A stretch of DNA of 64,000 nt, taken from contig NC_089727.1 in the NCBI RefSeq assembly GCF_035083965.1, positions 14,956,769 through 15,020,768 of the forward strand, written 5' to 3'. The DNA comes from Branchiostoma lanceolatum (Eukaryota > Chordata > Leptocardii > Amphioxiformes > Branchiostomatidae). Positions 34,608-46,400 of the stretch are shown piece after piece. The notes below the pieces were generated by a model, which made no database searches, was not told the DNA's origin, and saw only the letters and a program-made list of their open reading frames with translations. A program made the position numbers and the translations under genes. Position 1 is the first letter of the stretch. Every line of letters begins with the position of its first letter.

Positions 34608-37497
34608 AATCTTAAGAACGGAAAATAATGAAAACACTGGACGATTCAGAACTCTCTATTAATTCGACATGTCTAATACGAAAATTTTGTAATTTGTATC
34701 AAGTGTCGTGTCTACGTCTCCAATTCCATCTTCATTTAAAAGTCTGATGCCCGTGAAATCTCTTTATTGTAACTAACGTCTTACTCCATGTTTTCGACAC
34801 TAACTACGTAAGTAACTTCATGTCATAGATTATCCGGATGTTCATCGAAGATGCCTTTTGATTAAACTTGTTGCGAATTGCAATCATGTGTTGATGTAAA
34901 TTCTTCCCCACAGAAAATGATTTCCCTAATTATAATGCACTAAGTCTTAGTTAAACAGCTAATATTTTAAAAGACTGACGAAATTGCACTCGCGCCCATA
35001 TAACACACTGGTACTCCCAATAGAATTTATTCACGTCTAGCATCTGAAACGTAACATTTGCACCAGTGCATAACTGTAAGGCCCTGCCGGTAAAATCATG
35101 CATTCGAAACACAAACTATACATGATAAGAGTATAAGAACACTTAAACATGCTACACTGGGTATTTATTTAAAGATTCTCTGGCCAACTCACTAAATTTA
35201 TGCCAATAAGTGTATAAGCACTAAAGCCTGTCGGACCATAGGTGAACATACAGCCTACACTGACATCCCCTTTCCTCCTTAGGCAAGAGCGTTCCACCTA
35301 TCACAACGCACACAGACCTGTACAGACCTTCCTGCCTGCCCCTACAGTTGAAGTAGGCAATTCACCATAGGGGTTGAACATGGATTCATAAGGAAGGATA
35401 GAACAGTATCAGATAACACGAAAATTAAGTCAAATTTACTGCACAAGGGGCACACTTCTGATGAATGGTTTTGCTTTCCATCAGATAAATATTCTTTATC
35501 AAAATATTGATAAATATTGAATGTGTCCAAATCTAAAGAGCAAGTTACGTTGGTGTGTGATTTGTCAAATATCGTTCATTAGATTGGCCCAAGGGGCAAC
35601 TCTCTTTGGGACAATTTAGTCAATGTTCAATCCAAGTACAGTAACGAACCGTTTGTTTAGAGGTGACTTTGAAGGGAGACAAACCTCAAACAGAAGCAGT
35701 CATCATGATTAACTAGCAAGGCAAGGTACTAAATCTCGAGCTGTCTGTCCAAGGTTAGCCTGACTTTGACTTAAGTGAGAAAAATGCTAAAAGTTTCAGA
35801 AACATCCCTATGGCTAAATATTACTAACAACCTGCACTGGTGGATATTTGTTTTCGACAAACAGTTTATTGCTGATTCAATAAAAAACACATTGATGTCA
35901 TATCAAGTATTCTTGGAGACTGTACAGATTGTCTTTTAAAACAGTGGCAAGAAAATCCAGTTTTATATCTGGAACCAATAAAAGGTACAAATACTATACA
36001 AGACCATAGGTGAGTTCAATAACACTCAGACATAGGAACAAGGTGGAAAAATACATGTACATGCTATATCATGTTTCTTGTTGTATAGAAAAAAATCCAA
36101 GAACAGTGTTTGTTGTTTTGGCTGAGGCCTTGACATTTACGCACATTAACCTCACTTTGGCAGACAATACGACAAGTTTACATTCACCGCCTTTTACCTC
36201 CACAACCGAAGTCAGGACCAGGGGTGGAGTGAGACGGAAGGACACACAACCTCTAGCCAGGAATGCTAGAATTCAAACACATGACCCCTTGATCCCATTC
36301 CCGCTAGCCTAACTGCTAGGCCTTTGATGCCACATCTTTTTATGTGAATAATACCTACCTGGTAGTACAAATAGTTGTTCTCTGCTTTGATTAACATTGA
36401 AAACTGGTACTCTATACATGAAATTGATACAAATGAATACTAATATACATGTATTACATATAAAACACAAAACAAGCAATGGTGGACGGAAAGAAATATA
36501 GCAGCAGAAGGAATACACATCAGACCTGGCAATTTTGTCCATAAAAATCAAATCTTAAAACCATATGGTCCAACATAGCACCAACGAATCTGTTCAATGC
36601 TTGTTTGTACACTGTTGATAATTAAATTTCAACCAGCATCATGAACCAAGAAATCAAATTGTGTCAGCCAAAGATTACTGATTATACAGTCATATAAATA
36701 CACACACTTTCCTGAGTAACAACATATCTGTGAACCATACATTTGTATTTCAAATACCTATCAATAAAATTCAGGGCACAGAATTCTTTTCCCCTGCAAC
36801 CTACAAAATTGCATGCTGCCTAAAATTGAATATTGCCTGCAAATTTATATCATTAATTCACGCTGGAACTTGGAAGTATTGGGCATGGACGCATCTCTGT
36901 ATCCAGATATGGGAATAGCTAATACTACATGTACTACAGACGAGTACAGAAGGGAAGACCAAACCATGTTGCTACACTACGATCAGAAAAGGATGGATGT
37001 TGACTGAAGCAAATGATGATTCATTACACTAGCCTGTAGGCTAGCGTTGTTAGCTTTAGTCCGCTTGCACTGATTACTACCATACAACCCTAAAGCTAAC
37101 AAAGGTGACATCCAGTCTAAAGCTCGGGGCCTTATCATTGCACATTTCTACATTCGTCTGCATGCAATTTCAGTGCTCATCAATTTCAGTGATGCCTGCA
37201 AAATAATGCAGGTATTTTGTTGCGGTCTGAAAATGGTATAATTTGTGATTGAAAGCTTAGAGTACTTTGTTGTTTTCTGAATCCCTGTTATGAACATGCG
37301 CCTGAACATAATTGATTGAAGTACATATACATGCATTTGTATAACATTGTGTGGCCAAGTGCATATCCAACAATTTTCTTAGGTTTACCATTGCAGTCAA
37401 AGTTAATGGTTGCTTCCAACTGAGAAAAGGGGCAGCTTCCATAGCACCATAACATACAAATGGTGGAAGAACTTTCATTCCAGGTACGTGGATGTTT
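34608..37497. other. Interval between the small secreted-peptide gene and SCLT1 (3' flanks)
   Basis: A plus-strand ATTAAA at 34861-34866 probably ends the peptide transcript. The rest likely contains the SCLT1 3' UTR: a minus-strand AATAAA (TTTATT, 35865-35870) would make that UTR ~1.6 kb and include the SINE at 36190-36342. No other gene is visible. Confidence 0.4.
36190..36342 (-). repeat. tRNA-derived SINE near the SCLT1 3' end
   Basis: On the minus strand the head shows a tRNA-like A-box region (GGCCTAGCAGTTAGGC) and a B-box-like segment (TGTGTTTGAATTC) at tRNA-like spacing, followed by a non-tRNA body. The arms do not form an intact tRNA. This head type is common in marine invertebrate SINEs. 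Only one copy is seen here. Confidence 0.55.
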
Positions 37498-40400
37498 TCA
37501 AGTCTGACAGTAGTAAACTTGGATCCAAACCTCTGAAATACAAAATGAACAACAGTCAATGCATGCATCATTATCCCCAATGACACATTTGGTGTTACAC
37601 TGCCTTTCCCCTTCATGATGCATGTACATGTATACAGGTGTGTTAACTTGTCTTTATTTCTGGGCTAACAAGGTAAAAGATGTGCTTAATGAGGTAAAAG
37701 ATGTGCATAAAAGGCCCATCATGCTGGCATTTTGATGAATTTCACTGACATTTTCTTTCAACTTCAATCTACCCCCTTCCCCGAAGTGTGATCCATCAAA
37801 AGCCGCATAATAATTGTAAAGCAAGGGAATGCCAACAAGTCCCTGTTGTTGAAATGCACTTATCATATTGGCAAATATACCACATAGATGGATTAGCTGG
37901 ATGATTAGCTAACGTAGTGATTCACAGCTAAAGTGATGACATCTGACGGACTATTCCAATCCACGTGTGCACAGGTGCCTTACCTGCTCCTAGATTTGAG
38001 ACTCCCAGCATCCCTTGTACTTGCCCGAGGCTGTTCTAGCAGCTGTTAATGAAGACAGATTTCCACATCAGCAAGACGAGTGAGGAATATTTTAACCAAG
38101 CTCAAGTAATTTTTTTAACACTGTAAATGCAGAAATGTTCCCGGGGATTTTATTTCACGGTAGGGAAAAAATGGAGTGTTTGCAGTGGTTTTGAGTTTGC
38201 GTTTGAAACAATAGTAACGCTACAGGCACACAATAGAACGGCTTTTCGCAGTGTTTTTTTCGGTAAAGAGTTCACTGCGAAAACCACAAACATAAAACAA
38301 CCGCGAACATTTCTGCATTTCAGGATCATTTTCCAATTCCTGACTTGTTGTTTGATACAAAATACATTAAATTTATAGAATACATAATCATAGTAATTTT
38401 TGATTTTTGCGGTCAAAGTTGAATAAATCATGCATGACACCTGGTCACCACCTTGATGGCTGCACTTTTTAAATAAAATCACTTCAGCTACATGGAAAAT
38501 GCTGCCGGCACAAGTACATACATATGTACATTGCACACTTACTTTAACATGCACTATGTGTGCGTCATACTTACATGTAACCCACATTATGCTGCATTGT
38601 AAATGTGCAAAAGAGAAAGAAATAATTATACAATAATTGTTTGCTGTGATAAGCTGTTAGTCTAGGAAAATTAGTAGGTAACATTGTTACCTTTCTGCCC
38701 ACATGTACCAATTGCCAATTCCCTGAGCAATTTGCATTATCAACCCCACAGGTCATTTCTGTTAGCACTTTATCAAAGATCATCAAATGTGCCAAATAAC
38801 AATATATCACTACTCCAAAGGCTCTAATTATTCAGGATGATAGTGTACTGAGATAAAAGATAAAATATGTAGACTGGTGTTGAACATATGTTCCCAACTG
38901 TTCTTATCATAGAAACAGTTACAGTTTTGCAATGATGCCTGCTACAATACCTAATTTTAAGCTTACAGGTAACATTCAGTTACCACATAAAAATGCCTAT
39001 TAGAATCCTTTTAGCAATAGTTGCAGTATGTATTCAACCATGCATTTGATGTTCAAAAATACAAACATATTCGTATGAGTTTTGAAGTTACTAACTGCTA
39101 ACCGACATAAATGCATATTGAAAAACTGATCCATGTCAAACTGTAAGTATTAAAGGCATAGAACTTACATATCACATCACAACCATATGTTTAAATCATG
39201 ATTCTTTTGAGGTTGACTCAATGAGATAAATTGTCTGACAACGTCTCTTTGATACTGCTTTAATGACAAGATTGAGTACATTCCACCTTCAAATACCACA
39301 TTACTCAGTAACATACAGACTTCAAAGTAGACAATATGACTTGAATCAAACATGAAGAGGGCAATTTTCTACCACATGAACTGAATATCTCCATAGCAAC
39401 TTCATGTTGGAAGCTGTCCAAGGGGCTATTTTGAGACATGCAATTTTTGGTACCACATGCCATGCTGAAGTCTAATCTGTGGGTTGCAAGGATGTAAAAA
39501 TACTTATGAGAAGCTTTAGCTAGTGTGTTACAAAATAAAGTGTGTTTAAACATGTGATGCATTAAGAAAGGAAGAAAGCCGAACCTTAGTCACCCTGTTT
39601 TCTGCATCCCGTAGTCTCTGTTGTAAGCGGTTATTCTGTTCTTTGTACTCACCAAGCCTTCTCTCCAGCTACAGATATCAGAAAAAAAGACACATCAGCA
39701 GTTGGGCTTTGCAGATGGTTTTGATCTTATGATAGGTGATACAACATCTCAATCTGGGCAACAAAGGATGGCATAGCAAGGTAGCAGATGGTAGGACTCA
39801 ACAGAATGATTTTTGACTGAAATAAATAAAACAAGAAACACATATCCAAATGTATAAAAAGAATACAAAACCCACATAAAAACAATTACTTTTTGATTTA
39901 TTGTGAAGCTAAGTTGGCACTGGTGACTACAGCACCTGTAACAACTACAAAACATGATCTCACATTACTCTCCAAGCAGAGGTTGGGTGTCGTCTTGTTT
40001 TTATGTCTTTTTAGGTGTTTTTTTTGGGTTTCTATTTTGTCATGGTTTCCTTATGATGGGGTTTGTGACATAAAGAAACCGTGGCAATATAGAAATCCAG
40101 ACAAGAACGCCTAAAAAGACATTAAAAAACTAGCCAAAACCCTACCTCTGCTTGGAGAGTAGTCTCACCTCAGCGTTTTTCTGTTGGCTGGACTCTAACA
40201 AGTCCCGAAGCTCATCGTTGTACTTCTTATGTCTGCTGAGTTCAGACCTGTCAAAGGACATTGACATTGATCACTTTGTATATAAAAACATATTTCCTTT
40301 ACATTCTCTTCACACTACAACAGTGTGTGGCAATGGCTGTTAAGTCTTGAAAATTGTACATGATGGATGTAAAATAAATAGCGCCGACCAAGAGAAAAAT

Positions 40401-43400
40401 GTTATTGGTAGGGTAGCTGTAAGAATCATTGGCAAAGAATACTGTAAATGCAGAAATGTTCTCAGTGGTTTTATGTTCGTGGTTTTTGCGGTGAACTCTT
40501 TGCCGTGAACATAATACCACTGCGAAAAGCCATTCCACTGTGTGACTGTAGCGCTACTATTGTTTCAAATGCAAGTTTAAAACCACTGCGATTACATCTA
40601 CCTACTGTGAAATTAAATCCCCGCAAATATTTCTGCTTTTTTATGACAACTGGTCACAAAGACCATGAGTCATGGAAAGGCTGTGACCTGCTATTACCCA
40701 TAGGAAGTTACGAAGTCATTTTTCATGTGCATTGGAAGAGCAATGCTTTCGTTCTTCAATGTTTTAAGGCTTTCGTTTTTAAAGGTGGACTGAATGACCA
40801 AATTATGATCTTAAACAGGTTCTAGGAATATACTGAAAATAAAGTGCTATTGGGACTCAGTTCTGCCGGTAATGTGGGAAACATTCAGGACTTCAATCAT
40901 ATCTCTGGACAAAATTCATTGGCTACTGTGCCTGTCCAGCAGTAGGACATCATACTATATTCTACAGTCGCCTATTGCCTGTTGAAGACCCCTATTTGAC
41001 TTCAGTACAAATGCTACATAAAATTACATGCATATTCTAGGCTGCTCCCTTTTAACCTACATGCATTAGCAACAATTGCTTCCAAGATGTTATACCGGTG
41101 CATCAGTTTTGCATACATATTGCTTTCAGTGAAGCTAGCTGTGAAATGAAATGAAATGCATAGAAATTGAACAACAAACTAGACAGGGGTTTCTCAAAGG
41201 TGTGTTCCTTTTAGAGGTGAAAGAAAAGCTACTGTCACTTAAATGAGGAAAAAGCAAGGCAAAAAAATGACAAAAGCTCACTGTCACTCTCAACAGAGTA
41301 AGGTCAGGATCCATGGAAGGGACTGGCTCAGTTAAACTGTAGTGTGACAACTAAAGTTCAAACAAGGACTTTAAACATTACATTGCCACATTGTTCGTTT
41401 GTTCAGACCTTTAATTTGTAATGCCTGGTGGCACATATAGGGCAGCAGGTTTCCTTGCTGTTTCAGTAGCAGGGTATATTTTCATATTTTTACAGGGAGG
41501 GGTTGTTTGGCCTTCCCCTTTAATGTGCTCGAGGTACCTCCTTGATCACGGGACCCCCATTTTTGCGTCCCTTTTGAAAGACAGGTGCGGGCCCAACCGA
41601 GATGTCTACTCAGGATTGGCAGTTACCAACTAATTGGAACTAGGAGTAGGAGCTCAACTGTGCTGCTATCAGTTGAGCTACAGAGACATTCCATAGCCAC
41701 ACTGAAAAAGTGGAAATATATGCAACCTCCCCAAATGTTGAATAAACTTTGACACCATTTACAAGCATAAAATTGACCTCAATTCTGAGAGCTTGCCCTC
41801 AAATTTTCTGGTAAGACCTTTGGATTCTTCTCTCCATCTGCAGAAGAAAAGAAAAGAAAAAAGAATATTGTTTCACCATGACCTTGATTTTATTTAGGAA
41901 GTTCAGTTACAAATTACACTGAATTAACTGAAACTACAGTGAACCTCCATAACTACAGCACACACAATAAGCTAAGTTCTAGAATTAAGTCATGCGAATA
42001 AAGCCCTTGCTTTTTATACATAAGAAACCTGAAAAATACATCATACCAGGAAGCTGCCAGACAATTAACAGGAATATTCAAGAGTCAAATTAAGTCCCAA
42101 CTGGAGTGCCAGAATTTGACATGATGAAGGGAGCTACGTGTCAGTTAGGATTTCAACAAGCACAAAAACAGGATGTCTGGCATCTTATGCATGCAATTAC
42201 CAAAGACGCACATACAGGGACCTGCAGTTGTAAGTGCAGGATAAGAGGGAAACCGTGATGCAGGCTGAAGACAAACTTCTAGTATTCACATCATATTATG
42301 AAAGTACAAAGACGATCATTATATTCTACCCTGCGTGGAGGCTACAGGAGGGATTTGAATCGAGTCTTATTCTGAGGGTTTGGTACGGAGGAGAACTTAA
42401 CATGTATTCTTGGTCGACACTAACTAGTATTGTGGAAAAGCTTTTAACTCATGTGAAATCACTATTTTTTTCTTGTGGCTCAAAGTCTTTGGCCTGTCAT
42501 CTAGTTATGATGATTTCACATTTCTGGCACTGCAACCCAAAAAAGTGTAGAATCATTGGTTTTTGACACACACAAAAAATCTTTCTGGATATCAGAATAA
42601 ATCCCTAGTTTGCCCCTATTAGGTTTTCCTTACCATTACTCATCTGGCATCCCTAAAAAGGCTTTACCAAGGTAGTAAATGGTAGTTAAAAACAAATCAC
42701 GGCCAGCGGACTAGCCTCCTGCTGTAGTGACTTGCACAAATGTGTGGTGCAAGGGCTACGGAAATGGAGATGGGCACCACGCCACCCTATACGTCTTATC
42801 AAGACGCCTGGGTCACTTTAACTTTAACAATTTATATGCATACTATTCACATGTTTAGCAGCAAACTTACAGAGACAGGTGACAAGTTCAAAGTGTAGCT
42901 CCCCGTTAGGGGAAATTACTGTGTAGGTTCAAGCATATCCTGACATATACCGATACATGTAGATATACATTGTACATAATGTAAGTGGGATGATTTTATA
43001 CTTCCAATTGCTAACAGTGAGATGTGCTGAGCATGGAAAGGGACATAACATGTTCTACGCAGAATCACAATGCGGTAGTCCAGGTCTGCGACTTGGTGAA
43101 AATGCCAACATTCATTATGAATCATTCAATATTGAAAGCTAAATTCAATCTGTAGTAGCCGCTGATTGAGAAGTGTTTTGCAAGAGGACAGAGTTTAAGT
43201 GCTGTGGTGTGTTAAGTTATGTTTTTTTCCTCATGCATGAGTTCAAAGCTTTGATTCCATGATCTAATCAAAGCAATTTTCCTGGGTCATAACCTGAGGC
43301 TTTTGTACTTAAAATGGGAAGTTAAATTTTGAGATCTTGAGAATTCTTAGCACTTTTGCTGAACCTTCCCACCAAATTGGGTAGCTTACTCTGGCTACAG

Positions 43401-46400
43401 AACAGACTGAATCAACGTGAGGATTGAAATGCATTAAATATTTTGTGACTTTTGATCTAAAGGTTCTTCCCTTTTAACCTCATCCTTTCATCACACTGAA
43501 TCTTGTGAACTAGACATTGTACAATCCATTCTGTTATTACTGCAGTCAAAACTGGTAAATGGAGTGCAGAAGCTTACACAATTGAAGACGTTTCCCCTGT
43601 CAAATCCCATTGTATAATGCAAAAGAGTGAGTCTAATTTCATACACTTGCATCTCTCTGAAAGAGAACACTTTCTTCTCTCTTCCAACAGACTCTGATGC
43701 AGAAAATAGCAATCTTTTGTACATGAATCCAGTGAATGTGGCCGCTGTAGCACAATCTATCAACTCTACAAAGTCAAACTTGAAAGGTTACGGGTACTAT
43801 AGGAAAAAATGAAGGGAAAGTTGATCTCTCAATCTATGGTATAACATTATTATGAGTCAGTACCTAGAATTGTTGGCTCATGTTGTAGATTACACAAACA
43901 CCCCACAGGGCTGGCTGGCAGTCACAGATAACATTCTCCACCCACTGGTGGACATGAAGGGTATCGGGTCTGTCTTAATAGATCACACACACTGGCGAAT
44001 AACTGACTAGATATAAGCCACACATTTGTCACATACACATTATCTGAATACTTTAGAAGTGCCTTCTTAATTTCATGACATGTAGTTATAAATAAAGTTA
44101 GAAGAATGATCAGCTCTGTCGAGAAAGGATCTCATTCTTGTCAGTATTTCCTACAACAGGATGATTAGAAAATGTAAGAATGAATTTTAACCATTGTGAT
44201 TCAGGGTAGACATAATTGCTATTAGTATAAAGAACACGAGATGGAATTCTAGGAAAGATGTGAAATTTGAGTTCTCATCTAGAAAAAGATACCCAACAGC
44301 CTTGCTATATTGCTTTTGAAACCACATTTGACTCTTGATAGAAGCTAAATAAGAGAAAATAAAAAAACTCAATGTAAGTGGTTGGAATTTAGTCTGGGTG
44401 CCATCCTACATGTACTTAGTTTAGTCTGCTCTGAATGACTACAGTAACCACTTATAAGTTTTGTCGTGCTCCAAAAAATGTTGAAACACAAGAAGCTGCT
44501 GAGAAATTTCAATACATACATGTATATGTGTGCATTTCATACATGTAATGCATGCATGCACAAATAACAGTACTAAAAATACATCAATCTTAATGTAATA
44601 CTATGGATTTATAATGCTTTGATCTAAACAATTTCATGGACAACTCTCTGGGGTTCTCACAAAGGGCTTCTCAGACAGGAATAAGATCATGATGTGTTTC
44701 ATACTTCAACTTCATTATCTGTTGAGCCTGTCTCTCCTTGGGTGCAAATATGGCGCTTTACTGACACTGCAGTGACGCATATCAAGAAGACTCATTTATC
44801 ATATTACTGTAATCATGTGAACTTTGCCATGCTAACATCCACATGACTGACATCCATGGTAATATTGAAAAGAGCCAGAAATAAAAGGTTGATTCAATCT
44901 GAAGACTCTCCTGGGTTGGAGTTGTAGGGTGTTTATTACAATATATATTCATAATTCAGAGTAGCTATGGTACAGAAGTGAATCTGAGTGTCAGAATGTT
45001 GCATGCTTGTGAACAAAATGATCTAGAAAAGACTTGGGCTGAAGAAGCAAAGAATAACAAAGAAAAAGCTGATTGTTGCTCTTCCTTCTAAAGATATTTG
45101 AATCATGCTACATTTGGCCAATATCCAACTGTACGAATTCCTCATACATCATATGCCATTGGTTCAATAAGCGGGGGACAATGAAGATATAAGATGTGCC
45201 TGTGAACTACATGTACATGTACACAAGGCGAGTAGCACAGTCACTGAAATACACAAGGCCAATTGCACAGTCTCCTGACTCCCGGGAATCGAGCCCTGGC
45301 CAGCCAATGCACTTACCACAAGGCTAAAAGGTCCGGACCAGGTAGAATGGTCAGTAAGTGGCGATTGAACCACACTGTTACAATTGCACTTACTTGGCAT
45401 TCATCTTCTGTTGTGCAGTGAGCAGTTTCCTGAGTTCAGACATTGACTGTCTGTTTGCGTCCTCTGTTCCCTCCAACTTCACCGTAAACTCTCTCTCTCT
45501 CTGTTTGTGCTCCTGTTCCAGCATTGCCACCTTTTGTAGAAACACATGGCAGAGTTTTGCATTATTCAATATTGTCATTGGATTTCTGTTATAGTTTAAT
45601 TTCCTTTTACTTGTCTAAATACTCAAGTTGTCAAAATCAAGTTTCAAGTACAAAATATGTAAGTATTTGCCCCTGATGGGGTATATGGGGTACCAACATG
45701 TAGATGTATAAGAGGAAGCAACAATCACTGATCAGAAATGACCCACACTGAAAAAAGACTTTAGATAAGAATTCCATATCTATGGCTATACGTTGAAAAG
45801 TAGGGGGAAATGAGACTTCCTGACACAAACAAACAGACAAACACACAAACCCACCCACCTGTCTAGCTGCCTTCCTCTGTGCCTCCTGTCCCTGTCTCCT
45901 GCCATTGTTGGCCTCCTGCTGCAGTTTGCTTACCTCCTCCTGCAGTTTTATCTTGTCCATAGTCAGGTCCTCGCAGTCCTTCCGCAGAGACTCCACGCGG
46001 TTGGCTGTCTGTGAGAGGATGGCCTCATGCTGCAGTTTGTTCTGGTCTCTGCTACATGGTAGGGGGAAAGGATCGGTTAACTTGTGACTGAGCTAGACTG
46101 TCAACAATACCAGACAGGTTTCAACTTAAAAGACTTCAAACAGACCTCTGACTTGATTTTGGATCATGACTTTGATTTGATGATTTGGCTTTATATAATT
46201 ACTTTTGTTTAGTTATCTATATATGTTGTTACAGTATCATTTGTTCCTTACTATGATTTCATTATCATTTTCTGTATATACCTTTGAGCTATGTTATGTA
46301 ATTTATGTACCATTTGTCCTACATGTATGTTCTCTGGGCCCTCTTGGAAATCAACAATCGTGTTGTAGGGGCTACCCAGATGTTTTGAAGATGAAATAAA

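Noticed and set aside
42680-42830. Dispersed repeat (GTGACTTGCACAAATG... GGGCTACGGAAATGG)
   Set aside because: It has the feel of a repeat but no second copy, TIR or Pol III box is visible in the window.
5600-45220. Recurrent ACATGTACATGT runs as a regulatory code
   Set aside because: They are short, scattered, and not placed consistently relative to genes; simple sequence bias explains them.
45225-45345. A functional tRNA gene
   Set aside because: A- and B-box-like motifs are present, but the stems do not pair and no anticodon loop can be placed.
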